Shown here piece by piece: positions 47,389 to 58,628 of a stretch of 64,000 nt of DNA. The notes under the pieces are model-generated. The model was given only the letters and a program-made list of their open reading frames with translations, searched no databases and was not told where the DNA came from. A program made the translations under genes and the position numbers. How positions within the stretch are numbered: position 1 is the stretch's first letter; the number at the start of each line of letters is the position of its first letter. Source of the DNA: Humulus lupulus (Eukaryota; Streptophyta; Magnoliopsida; Rosales; Cannabaceae); the NCBI RefSeq assembly GCF_963169125.1, contig NC_084793.1, forward strand, positions 38,094,578 through 38,158,577. The letters run 5' to 3'.

Positions 47389-48650
47389 GTGTGGAAGAGT
47401 AAAGAAGAGCAAGTTAGCGACATCTCCATTGATCGGACATGGATGACTCCTATAATAGAGTACCTGGAACAAGACATACTACTTGTGAACAAGAATGAGG
47501 CACGCAAAATCAAGGCTCAATCAACTCGCTTCACTGTTATACAAGGTAAAGTTTATAAACGATCATTTTCGGGTCCATATTTGAGTTGTGTTAACCCTGC
47601 AGAGGCTAAGTACATATTGGCTAAGCTACGTGAAGGGTAGTGCGGCAACCACTCCGAAGGATGAAGCTTTGCACACCGAGCCTTGACATAAGGATACTAT
47701 TGGCCAACCATGAGAGCTGACTCTTCTACATACGCAAGGTGCTGTGATAAGTGTCAAAGGCTTGCTCAAGTATCCCATCAACCTCCAGAACACCTAATAT
47801 CCATCACTTCACCATGACCATTCATGAAATGGGGATTGGACATAATTGGCAAGCTCCCAACCGCACCAGGACAAAAGGTTTACATGATGGCCTTGACAGA
47901 TTACTTCATCAAGGAAGTAGAAGCATTCCACCAAGTGAGAGATCGAAAAGTCAAGAACTTTATATGGAATAATGTAATATGCGAATACGGAGTACCCAAA
48001 GAGATTGTAACAGACAACGAGTCATAATTCATCAGCTTCGACTTTCAAGACTTCTGCAAGTTTTGGAACATTAAACTTAGTTTCTCAACATCAAGGTATC
48101 CACAAGAAAACGGACAAGTCGAATCATCCAACAAGACAATTATGAACACTATCAAGAAATGTCTTGAGAAGACTAATGGAAGATGGGCTGAATCATCCAA
48201 CAAGACAATTATGAACTTAGCTAGGACTGCAACAGGAGAAACACCATTCTTACTAGCCTATGGGATGAAGGCAATCATCCCTACCGAAAGTAAAGTTCCG
48301 ATAGCCAGATATGAGCAGACGACATATAAAGAAAATTGGGAAAACATGTACCATGAACTTGACACCATCGAAGAAAAAAGGGGAAAAGAACTCTTAAGAG
48401 TCTCGACCTACCAACAAAGCATAGCTAGACATTAAAATAAGAACAACCGTACTCAGACATTCAAAGTGGGAGACTGGATATTACGAAGAGAGTTCCAGAA
48501 CACTAGGGAAGCAGGAGTAGGTAAGCTCGCCCTGCATGGGAAAGTCCCTACTTAATCACTAAGGTAGTCGGACATAGAGCATAGAAGCTACAGACTAAAG
48601 ATGGGCGCGATATCAACAACAACTGAAACATTATCCACTTAAAACAATAT
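47389..48650 (+). pseudogene. Tat-like integrase
   Basis: The zinc-binding region is spread over CGNHSEG, FAHRALT and YARCCDKCQRLAQV. The core shows catalytic Asp in WGLDIIGKLPTAPG, Asp in IVTDNES followed by a TAA where Gln-Phe is expected, and Glu in YPQENGQVESSNKTIM. The C terminus (FKVGDWILRREFQNTREAG, then YRLKMG) reaches about 48650. A 27-bp segment is duplicated (48121-48147 and 48190-48216) and replaces the usual LP..LWAYRTT block. Stops at several points disable it. Confidence 0.88.
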
Positions 48651-48968
48651 CTTTTTTAACTCTACCTAGTCTTCTTTCATTTACTTTCATCAACTATCTC
48701 GTGAGATCTTCGTTCAAGCTACATACTGACACCATCATACAGGAAGTGTCAGAAATACATCCGGGCTTGATCCTTGAATAAGGTAGGTAGGCAGCTCTAC
48801 AGAGTGCAGCCCCAATCACATCAAATTTTTTTACGATTATACTGGTCATCTAGCAAGTCGGTTAAGATGACAAATTAGCCTTATCATAATTCGTCTAAGT
48901 ATGAGAACACCCAACGAGTTAACGTAAGAAAAACTCAAAGTCTAGGTTTAAAATAATAAGTATATTAT
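48651..48968 (+). other. Spacer after integrase
   Basis: No coding sequence is recognised. The composition is ordinary. It leads to the inserted LTR-like block. Confidence 0.4.
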
Positions 48969-49876
48969 TGTTATCCCTCAAAATTCAAGAGATGATGTGG
49001 CGAATGAGAAAGCAGCACGTGGCATCACAAGTCATGGAAAAATGACAAAATATTGAAAAAATACCGATGAACAAAAATGGATAGGTCTAGGACCTATAGG
49101 GAAGTCGACTAGGCCAAAACCTCATAGGGGTGGTCGGCCTGGCCCTAGCCCCTAGGGGTGGTTAGCCTGACCCAAACCCCTAGGGGTGATTGGCATGGCA
49201 TGCTCAAGGACTGCATGAGGTGGTCGGGCCACCCAATTCTTCATAGGGTGGTCGGCCTAAGCTCCCAAATACACATCGTTGGATAAATTTCACGCTTGTT
49301 AAAGCTAAAATCAACAAGCCTAGCACCCAGAAGATCAACAAGCCTAGCACTCAAAGGGTCATCAAGCCTAGAACCTAAGTCTTAAAGTCCAATCAAGACT
49401 TAACGTTTTCCCGAAGGTTTCAATTGTGCATTGTCAACCACGATCCAGAGAAACGATGAGAAGGCCAACGATCTCATAATCATGGGGAGGCGGACACGTA
49501 TCTCCATTACCCAATGATTGTGTACCAAACCACGATCCCCAATCTTGCTGACCATGTAGCAGCTCCTGGGTACTATAAATTAAGGACCCAGAGCTTCATA
49601 AAACGAGACGATTCTAGGACGCATATTTTTTAGAAGAGATTCTGGGAAAATTTGTGATGAGTGAACTCTTCAGTTCATATTTGTAATTGTCAATCGAGTG
49701 ATTCAATACTAAAGACTAAGTGGATTAGGTTATTACTGTTCATTAAGACAGAGTTGAACCACTGTAAATTCATGTGTGTTTGTTTAGATATTTGTACTTT
49801 GTTGTATATTTATATTTATTTCGTTCAAAATGTGTTGTATACCGCACATACGACCATTGACCAATTTCACAGGTCA
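48969..49876 (+). mobile_element. Tat-type solo LTR, 908 bp
   Basis: It starts TGTTATCCCTC, as 54440 starts TGTTATACCC, and ends CACAGGTCA. The flanks are ATTAT and ATAAT, four of five matching. It contains a CTATAAATTAAGGACC TATA-like site at about 49572 and the CTAAGTGGATTAGGTTATTAC block shared with 55567 and 63978. It also contains four repeats around GGGGTGGTCGGCC (49120-49260) and a CAACAAGCCTAGCACCCA double repeat (about 49310-49360). Confidence 0.65.
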
Positions 49877-50161
49877 ATAATTACACTTAGACTAAGGGAC
49901 AAAGATAAGACAATACACCAGACAAACTGGTCAGTCAGACCCAATAAGCAAAATAAGAGGATGAGTCGATCAGCCATCTAGAACAAAAGGAAAGGATAAG
50001 CTAAGTTAATCAGCCACCAGGGCAAACCAGATAACCATTCGGGCAAAACAAAAAACAAAAAAGTGAGATAACATAACCAGTCATTTAAATATAACATACT
50101 TAATACAAGATTATCTTGAATTGAAATACAAAAGGCTTATGTTAAGCATCGAGACTTTCAG
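49877..50161 (+). other. Spacer of the Tat-like element
   Basis: AAACTGGTCAGTCAGACCC-like words recall the host element's LTR region. No frame is recognised. Confidence 0.35.
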
Positions 50162-52435
50162 TGTAACGCCTTGGTTACCCCAGAACAGTTACGGTGAACG
50201 GTGACCGGAAATTTGACCCGCTACCCGAGTCCTTTGGTTAAAAACGTGATCTAAGTGTTATTATCAGGTTAAGGTAGAAAACCAGTAAAAAGGAAAGGGT
50301 ACATTTCATTAAGTAAATAAACTGCTCATGAGCCTTTCAAAATGTTTACAAGTAGTTCATAATACAAAAGAGTCGCTACAGTTCCAAATTTACAAACTCC
50401 GCTGGCCTAAGCGGCAAAAATAGGGTAATCCCCTAGTCCCTCTGAGAACTCCTTGACCGTGGCGGTCAAGCGGCCCTGTATGTACACAACATCGCCCAAG
50501 CTCTCCACTCAGGGCTGGTTAAGCTTTTCCTTCCCTTTACCTGCACCACATAGCACCCGTGAGCCAAGGCCCAGCAAGAAAACACAATAAGACATGATAT
50601 AATATCAACAACGATCATAATAACCCTTCAGGACTCTCAGTTCAAGCAAATAGGTGACAATAGCCAAAAACCACGATAATGAGCATCGCTCCCTCTAGCC
50701 ATGTGATGATAGGGTCACCAGGGCTTAACGGTTAAGTGATTCTCTCATATGTTCGACCAGGACAGGTGCATGGTGATTAGTCACCAACATAACCTTCCTC
50801 ATGACTCTAGAGTCGAAGTTATGGACAACGTCCCTTAGCCACGTGACTAATGGTCACCGGGGTCATATACCTTGGCTATAGTCTTCTGGTCGTAGACCAG
50901 GCAAGCGCTTATAAGTTCTTCGACCTTAGGGTCGGTCCTGCATTAATGCCATAGAGCCATTCAATGCGTGATCATCGACTTTAGAGTCGGTCCCTGACTA
51001 GTCAGTGTCATAAACAGGTAATCAACGTTCATTAGCATTTAATATGCAATCCACGTTCACATATATCAACCAACATGCCTCAATATCAAACCATGCATGT
51101 CATATACCTGTACAGGGTGCAATTGTATCCATACACTGTTTTCTTACCTCAGGTTCGAGCGGGAAGTACGATAAAGGCGACTCCTGAGAACGATCGATCT
51201 TTTAGTTCCTTAGCGGTTACCTAATCACAACCAATTATAACCTCCATTAATGAGAATCCATAATAATAGGGTCTTAACCTAAGCACCACACTCGGGACCT
51301 CGAAACATGCCCACACGGTGAGTAGATTCGATCCCGGGCCTTAAGGATTGAAACCCCGAGTCAAAACCCTTAAAAACACTCAAAACGGGGTTTGGAAGGA
51401 ACAGGGTAGCGCTACAGCGCTCAACCCCTAGCGCCACAGCGCTTTACACAGAACCTCCCAAGAGCCAGAAAGCCTCCTGAGGAGCGCTATAGCGCCCTAA
51501 GGTGGGCGCTGTAGCGCTACCTCCAGGCCCAAACTCCCCTGAACCGACCTTCTTCAACTCCTTCGATTCTAACTCGATTTCCAAGCTTCCAAATCCTATT
51601 CTTGATGCCAAATAAACCCAAAAACCTTCCCAACACACCTCAAACATCACAAGCATGGGAACCCTAGCCAAAACTCCCAACAAAACCATGAATTTCCCCC
51701 TAGTAAACTCAGCTGCAAAACAAAACCAAAACAGGGCAAACCAGAGAAAACCATGGTTAGAAACTTACCCAAAGCTTGGCTTATGATGGCCTTCAATGGT
51801 GGAACATACTCCTAAACTCCCAAGGCTTGCTTCCTAAGCTTGAATCCTCAAAATTGGTTCAAAAATCACAAAGAACAGTGAGGAGAAGAAGGTACGAGAG
51901 AACTCTTTGCACACTCTGTTTTTCCACTACTTCCTTCAGCCATCAAGAGTTATATCTATCCTAGGGGTGAAATGTCCATTTTACCCCTAGGTCAATTAAT
52001 AATTTCTAAAGGCTCCCAAGGGCATATTTGGTACTTTCCTCCTAACTCGTTAATCATAATTAACGCTCTCCAATTCCCGCTATTCTCAATAATCATAAAC
52101 ACCAATAATTCACATCCTGTTACCCTTTATCTCCCGGTAACGCTCTAATCATTAAAAAAACACCCCGAGACTCAACCTAAGCCCCGGCTCTTACACCTGT
52201 TGTGACTAAACCGCTAATCAATATTCTACGATCGTCTCAAGTCGAATATCTCGAACAAACCCACATCATAATGTGGTCTCAACATATATCATCGACATGC
52301 ATACAATTAACATTATATTATAATATAATTCTCATAAACATACATAAACACATTTAATGGCGTAATTAAACAATTATGGTCCTCCCGGCCTACTAACCCG
52401 ACCATTAACCATAATAGGGAATCCGTGGCATTACA
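50162..52435 (-). mobile_element. Solo LTR of a Tekay-like element, 2274 bp
   Basis: It runs from TGTAACGCCTT to GTGGCATTACA, with perfect TTCAG duplications (50157-50161 and 52436-52440). It is related to 37491-40136 across the whole length, including the CCATGTGATGATAGGGTCAC block (about 50698). The GC-rich patch (51405-51530) is made of self-complementary AGCGCTACAGCGCT and GCGCTATAGCGCC words. Several short CGACT.TAGAGTCGGTC repeats occur at 50900-51000. Confidence 0.92.
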
Positions 52436-52599
52436 TTCAGGTAAACATACGAACCATTCACGCAAGTTAGACTGCTACCAACACAATTAAAGATAAAGAC
52501 TACAACATTTTATAAGGAGTTCATACAATCATCCAATAACATGTTCTTACAACAAAGTCATAATCAATAAACAAGGGTCAGGAATCACCCATCGCGACC

Positions 52600-54200
52600 A
52601 AGGTCGCCTATGGTCATATCTTCGAAAAGGTAGCCATGTTGTCAGCTTGAGCAGCTTCCCCAGCCTTCATTCATTGTAGCTTCTCATAATCCACGATGAA
52701 CTGAGTTACATCCCAAGACTCAGCCTCCCTATCGCGATAATCAATTGCCATCTGACCGTGACATTGGGCCTCAGCCTCTAAACCGATATCAATCAGATGA
52801 CCCTCCAGCATATTGACCTTGGCTTGAACATCGGCTAGGGTAGCCAAAGTAGATTGTAGACTAATGGCATCCTGCTCATTTGTATTCAACTGGGTCTTAA
52901 CTCCCCCATTAAGCTTCTCAAGATCCACCTTGCAAGTCTTCAACCCATTAACCTCAGTCTGTAGATCAACCTTCTGAGTTTTCAACTCTTTCACTTGTTT
53001 TTCCAAAGATTGAATTTTCTCATTTGCCTACAATAGGCCTTACATACCCTGCCAAAATAAAAAAAAAGAGTCGATCAGTTTGAACATCCAACCTTACACA
53101 ATAAATTATTTAATGAGTCAGACATACCTGAAAGGCATGAGAAATGGACGTAGAAAGCGATGATTCTGCCCCAAGCTGATCAAACATGTCTTTATCCTCA
53201 AACCATGGTAGCTTGTTAACCTCTCTAAGGTGCGGGCCGAACTCAGAATATGCTGAGGCAGTCGACAAGAAAGAAAGCTCTATCTTCACACCAAACCAGT
53301 CGGTCGAGTCAGTCGGAGAAGCTTGCTTCTTATTCTTCTAAGTCCTTCCAGAAGGAGGAGGGGGAGGTAGAGCAGCATTAACAACCTCCTTTTTAGCACT
53401 TGAAGTCGCACCCACCTACTTCTTACATGCTCGAAGGTGTTCCATAGCCCCAAGCCAGCTAGATCTAGACGAAACATTTGTCCAGCCATAAGAGTGTTTG
53501 CAAAATTCTATTTGCCTGGTGTCAGTTCAGCCAGAAAATAAGACTCATACTCCAAAATCTCAAGACTCCTTATGATAAGTATAATTCGAGATTGAATGTG
53601 ACTCATAGGAAGGACAATACCTTTGGGATGCCGAGGAACCTGACTCTACAAAGAGCTACTTCGAAGGTTCGAATCAGAAAAGACCACTTCCCACCTACGG
53701 TCTTCTTCTGGAAAATTGGAAAATCGATCAACCCTTCCTTGAGCCCCCCGACACACCTAGGCAAACAAAAAATTCACCATGCCTTCAAAGGACACAGGAT
53801 AACCAGTCAGAAGGAGTACCAATAAGACTATAAAAAGGAATTAACAATTTTATCATGCATAAACACTCACTAGCTAAAGACCATGCATGGGGAATCTTAC
53901 AGCTAGCTGACAACCACAACACATTATAAGGAACAAAAAAGTATTGATCCTTCAAATGTTTGTTACAATCTTTTAGACCGACAATAAGAGAAACTTTCAA
54001 CCTATATAAGAATTGATATATACCCTTATCAAAATGATGCTTTTTCGAAGAGTAAGCATGTAATGCCTCCGAAACAGTAAACTCAATGTTATGTTTCTCA
54101 CTAAAGGCCTCCATAGCCATCTAGGTGCGCCAATCATTCGACATTAGCTGGCAGGTGATATAAGGTGATACTCACATTCTTCCCTCATTAACCTAGGAAG
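52600..54200 (-). pseudogene. Antisense extra ORF of the Tat-like element
   Basis: On the minus strand, opposite to gag-pol, the first part (54120-53785) reads MAMEAFSEKHNIEFTVSEAL and ends a recognisable block with DQYFFVPYNVLWL. This resembles the plant 'putative gypsy type transposon' domain. The middle has PPPPPSGRT and other Pro-rich pieces. The last part (53006-52671) is a heptad-like coiled coil (MEKQVKELKTQKVDLQTEVN...). Antisense ORFs between pol and the 3' LTR are known from Tat elements such as Grande and RIRE2. Stops and frameshifts break this copy. Domain identity is by eye. Confidence 0.6.
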
Positions 54201-54316
54201 AGGAAATATGAACCTATTGGGGATATTTGGCTTATACTTTATGAAATCAACAATTAATAATGAGAATTAGTTCAATATTTCAAACCCTAGAGACTAATCA
54301 AGAACCATATTCATAG
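54201..54316. other. AT-rich spacer before the 41-bp repeats
   Basis: No features are recognised in this short stretch. Confidence 0.35.
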
Positions 54317-54439
54317 TATGAATGCAAATCCTGAAACTTAAAGAAACATATTCAAAGTATGAATGCAATTCTTGAAACTTAAAGAAACATATTCAAACTA
54401 TGAATGTAAATCTTGAAACTTAAAGAAACATATTCAAAC
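54317..54439 (+). repeat. 41-bp tandem repeat, three units
   Basis: Units begin TATGAATG at 54317, 54358 and 54399 and end ATATTCAAA(G/C). They differ by only a few bases. A fourth, partial unit appears at 55734-55760, after the solo LTR. Confidence 0.9.
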
Positions 54440-55728
54440 TGTTATACCCAAAAATTGGAGATCAATAACGTGGCAATAAATGTGACAAATGGCAGTGCAT
54501 GGTCAGTAAAAGACACCTTAATAGTCAATAAATACATTGACTCCTCAGAGTTGTGAGAAAGTGACCCGGTAGACTGACGAAGAATTTGGACTGCTTCAAA
54601 GATGTCATAACCAAGCCAAGTGCACCTTGGTCCTAGGAGGCTAAGGAGAATGCATCCTAGGAGAGCTAAGGAGAGTGCATCCTAGGAGGCTAAGGAGAAT
54701 GCATCCTAGGAGGATAAGGAAAATGCATCCTAGGAGAGCTAAGGGGAGTGCATCCTAGGAGAGCCAAGAGAGTGATCCTAGGAGAGCTAAGGCGGTTGCA
54801 TCGAGGAGAACTCAAGAAAGTAGTCCTAGGAGACCCCAAGGAGGATGTGGTCCTAGGAGACCCCAAGAGAGTGATCCTAGGAGACCCCAAGGGTGAGATG
54901 CCAAGGAGGTTGCCTCGGACCTATCCGGGGTGAGATGCCAAGGAGATTGGTTCAAGGAGAAACATGGCATACTAGAGGAGAGTGCCATGTTAGAGGGGAG
55001 AAGTACATGTCCTACCACCTTGGTCCGAGGAGACCCCAAGGATTTGGTCCGAGGAGAAACATGGCATGCTAGAGGAGAGTGCCATGTTAGAGGAGAGAAG
55101 TGCATGTCCACCATGCACAAGTCCTACCACCATGCACGTTCGACCAACACTTGCATGGGTGGTCAGTAGGAGGTGGATCAACTTGCTAGAGGAGACTAAG
55201 TCAAGATCTCCAGAGACCACTTCAACAAGATATGCGGGAATCTCTCATTCTTCCCACAAATGGGGGGTTTGTTACATTTTGAATTTTGAATGTTTCTTTG
55301 TAATTTAAATGTAATAAATATAATAAAATATCCCGATTCTAAGGGATATCAGTTGTATGACCCTAAGCCTATAAATAGAGGGCTTATGGGATGAAAGAGG
55401 GGCTTCTTCAGCTTCTTCTTTCTAGAGAGAGAAAATTGGGTCTGTGTATTCTAGAGAGAGAAAGTGCTGATATTTGAGAGAACTCTTGTATTTTCACAAT
55501 CTGTACTGAAGAAACTCAGTTGGCTCAGTCCATCTGATCTTGAGTATAGATCTATAAATCACAACTCTAAGTGGATTAGGCTATTACCGACAATCGGGGC
55601 TGAACCACTATAAAATCTCTTGTGTGTTATTTACTTTTCTTGTTTATACCGTCTGTTGTCGTTTACATTCTCTTGAAGGCTTTTCGTATTTGACGTTCTC
55701 ACGTCGTTGGCTAAAAAGACAGTCAACA
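54440..55728 (+). mobile_element. Tat-type solo LTR, 1289 bp
   Basis: It runs TGTTATACCC...GACAGTCAACA, with perfect CAAAC duplications (54435-54439 and 55729-55733). It contains imperfect ~27-30-bp repeats with GCATCCTAGGAG (54640-54780) and GTCCTAGGAGACCCCAAG (54820-54895), and two long near-copies around GGTCCGAGGAGA..CATGGCAT (54950-55105). It also contains a TATA box and the CTAAGTGGATTAGGCTATTAC block at 55567. The open frames in both directions are repeat artefacts. Confidence 0.92.
55370..55378 (+). promoter_or_regulatory. TATA box in the solo LTR
   Basis: TATAAATAG follows CCTAAGCC, about 350 bases before the LTR end, where the retroelement promoter is expected. Confidence 0.7.
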
Positions 55729-55733
55729 CAAAC

Positions 55734-56495
55734 TATGAATGTAAATCTTGAAACTTAAAGATTAAATAAATATAACGTGAATTTAAAATGAAAAAAATAA
55801 CATAAATAAGATCAAGTGATAGAATGGACCTTTGAGTTGTAGAACTTTAGTTACATAAAATCATAAGTCTATGATTTTATGTGAAACACAAAAGTTGCAA
55901 GGCTTGACACAAATGTAACTTTGTTGTCCAAAATCTCTATTCCTAGCATTCTCTATGGAAATTCTTGAATCTACTATAATGGAATGATACTGGGATTCAC
56001 AAGCCTTGGATCTTCATACAAGTCAAACTTTCTTGATGAAGATCTTGGAGAAAACTAGTAATCTTGGACCTAGAGAGAGAGGTGAGTGATCAATCCACCA
56101 ATTAACTCATATGAATCCCTTAAATAGTATATGACCCACATTAGACTCAACCAATGAGATTAGAGCATTTAAATAGTATTGGAGCTATTTTAAATAACCA
56201 TGTGGATACTCCGTGATGGCCCATGTGATATATTGCCTGGTCTGTCTTGAGCCTATTTTTAAGGCTCAGGTGATGCATCGCCTCTCAGAGGGCGACGCAT
56301 CGCCAACGCCTCTGATTTTACACTCTGAGACTTGTCTCAAAACACCTCCAAATGCTCCCAAACTTCTTGGGTACTCTTATATACTCCAAATAAATATTTT
56401 GGACCCAAAAAGTTGAATTATAAATGCCTATACCGAAAGTCAACTTTCACATGTGAGAAACTTGAAAACAATATCCACATTTATAGGCACAAAGA
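55734..56495. other. Repeat remnant with a perfect hairpin
   Basis: After the fourth 41-bp unit the sequence is non-coding. 55853-55882 is a perfect 13-bp stem (ACATAAAATCATA) with loop AGTC. GATGCATCGCCTCTCAGAGG at about 56271 is followed by GCGACGCATCGCC, forming a second short inverted set. It may belong to a decayed LTR, but no ends are seen. Confidence 0.5.
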
Positions 56496-57736
56496 TGTTG
56501 GGAATACATTTTACAATATCATAAATATTTTCATGTATGTTTCATATATTAAAAAAATTAACATATAAAACAACCTAGAATCATGTTTCTAATGAATATT
56601 ATAGAGTAAATCAAATAACAGAGTTTAAGAATCTTACTTTTTCACAGCAGATATTGAGACTCATTCCTTCACTCTCCTTAACCCTTGTTCCTTTCTGCCG
56701 CAGAGTAATGACAAGAGAGTGAATTGGATCTTTAAACTACACAGTCTTCCACAATTAACTTTGATTACTTAGACTAGGGTGGATAATTCTCAACACATGA
56801 GATGGAAAAATTATAGAGAAGAAGTGGACGACCACAATAAGTCTTTTAGTCTAGTTTTTTGTTTTTTGTTTTAAAACAAATTAAGATTTTAAAACCCAAG
56901 ACTTAAGTACCTATTTATAGCAACATTTTATGGTTAATTTTATTTAATTAAATAATTAAAATAATAGCTTAAAAATACCCTATCTAGTCGAATACTATAG
57001 TATTTGCCAAGCTTTGAGATTTTTCTATTTTTAAATTCAAAGCATAAAATCTTTTAAATTCAAATACTATTATTTTCTATAATTATATAATAAAACAAAC
57101 TCTTTTTAATTAATTAAATATAATATCATATATATTATATATATTATAAACAGATTTCGTATAAACAAAATGTTATAAGGTTTTATTAAAACTGTATATA
57201 CATATATAATTATAATTATATTTAAATAATAATTAATTAAAATATTTATTCAAATTAACTAATTATAATTTGAATCTTGATTTGATACTATTTATCAATT
57301 TGACACTAATTTTTCATAATTAATAAATTTTCTCAAATTTATTTTTTCTTCTCTAAATTCCACATCTTAGTAAAATTGTCCAAAATTAACACGAAACAAT
57401 TTTGACAATCCTAATTGAAAATTAAATCAATTAATCGAGACTATCTAAATGATTTAATCAAATGCATTGTGGGAACCATGGACCTATGAGTTCAAGTTCC
57501 AATAAGTTACTGTAAAATTATTATCGATTAATTTCACTACTTTATTAATTCCTCGTGACTCTACTAAAGACTTGGAATTGCACTCTTGAACTCATAGAAC
57601 ACTTTACACTTAAAGTAAATATGTTATCCAATCTGACAACCATAATTTGTCATTCAATCCCCTATAGATGATCTACAACTGAGTCGGATTCAAATGACCA
57701 TTTTACTGCTCATTGTATTTTATCCATAAATACCAT
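56496..57736 (-). repeat. Copia-type LTR, copy 3, left part
   Basis: It starts TGTTGGGAATACATTTTACA. It contains the family landmarks CAACACATGAGAT (about 56790), GGACCTATGAG..CAAGTTCCAATAA (57480) and GACTTGGAATTGCACTC (57570). It stops where the gag-only element begins; sequence after 63370 appears to continue it. Confidence 0.7.
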
Positions 57737-58035
57737 TGTGGATGCCAAAAATCCACCAAGGAAAAAAATCCCCAGTACATGGTGAAAATACAAGGCTAAA
57801 GGTCACTTAGTCACATTATCAGGCTCAGACCTATAAGTCTTGTGAAACTGAGAGATTGTCCCAAGGGAAGCATCACTTAGTGAGCCATGAAGTGTGGCCT
57901 TTGTGGATGCTCAATATTCCATGCCCATAAAAGACTCAAAGTGTATGCTTAGGCCCCATTAAACGCCCAAAAATATGGATGGGTTGGGGTGACCCCGAGC
58001 CACTGTTGCCTCTCGTTCAGCAGCCTTGATGGCCT

Positions 58036-58628
58036 TGCGCGCGCCAGCATCAGGCGAGGCCACCCCCTCGCGCGCACCAGCACCAGGCGAGGCCACCCCC
58101 TCGCGCGCGCCAGCATCAGGCGAGACCACCCCTTCGTGCGCGCCAGCACCAGGCGAGGCCACCCCCTCGCGCGCGCCAGCACCAGGCGAGGCCACCCCCT
58201 CGCGCGCGCCAGCACCAGGTGAGGCCCCCTGCCTCGCGCGCGCCCAGCACCAGGCGAGGCCACCCCCTCGCGCGCGCCAGCATCAGGCGAGGCCACCCCC
58301 TCGCGCGCGCCAGCATCAGGCGAGGCCACCCCTTCGCGCGCGCCAGCACCAGGCGAGGCCACCCCCTCGCGCGCGCCAGCACCAGGCGAGGCCACCCCCT
58401 CGCGCGCGCCAGCACGAGGCGAGGCCCCCTGCCTCGCGCGCGCCCAGCACCAGGCGAGGCCACCCCCTTGCGCGCGCCAGCATCAGGCGAAGCCACCCCT
58501 TCGCGCGCGCCAGCACCAGGCGAGGCCACCCCCTCGCGCGCGCCAGCACCAGGCGAGGCCCCCTGCCTCGCGCGCGCCCAGCACCAGGCGAGGCCACGTG
58601 TCCCGCGCGCGCCCAGCACCATGCGAGG
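58036..58628 (+). repeat. GC-rich 33-bp tandem array, 18 units
   Basis: The core word is GCGCGCGCCAGCACCAGGCG followed by AGGCCACCCCCTC. Variants carry CATCAGG or the extended CCCCCTGCCTC form (units 6, 12 and 16). The last two units have CCACGTGTCC and CATGCGAGG. Because 33 is divisible by 3 and the unit lacks stops, long frames open on both strands; these are not genes. The CGCGCGCG runs are candidates for Z-DNA and dense CG methylation. Confidence 0.95.

Larger units (their letters stand above)
36638..54200 (+). mobile_element. Tat-like Ty3/gypsy element broken up by later insertions
   Basis: Removing the inserted blocks at 37491-40136, 43403-45451, 46282-47233, 48969-49876 and 50162-52435 gives a continuous order: LTR, PBS, gag, protease, RT, RNase H, a second RNase H-like region, integrase, spacer and an antisense ORF. 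The WCDFHANHGHQTDEC gag motif, VYIDDMLVKS in RT and the NNEAEYEAMIAGLRLAKEMG block in the second RNase H are typical of Tat elements. I found no 3' LTR matching 36638-37311, so the right border is approximate. Confidence 0.8.

Noticed and set aside
58036..58628. Possible CRISPR-like array of 33-bp repeats
   Set aside because: The repeats are contiguous without spacers and lie in a plant retrotransposon LTR.
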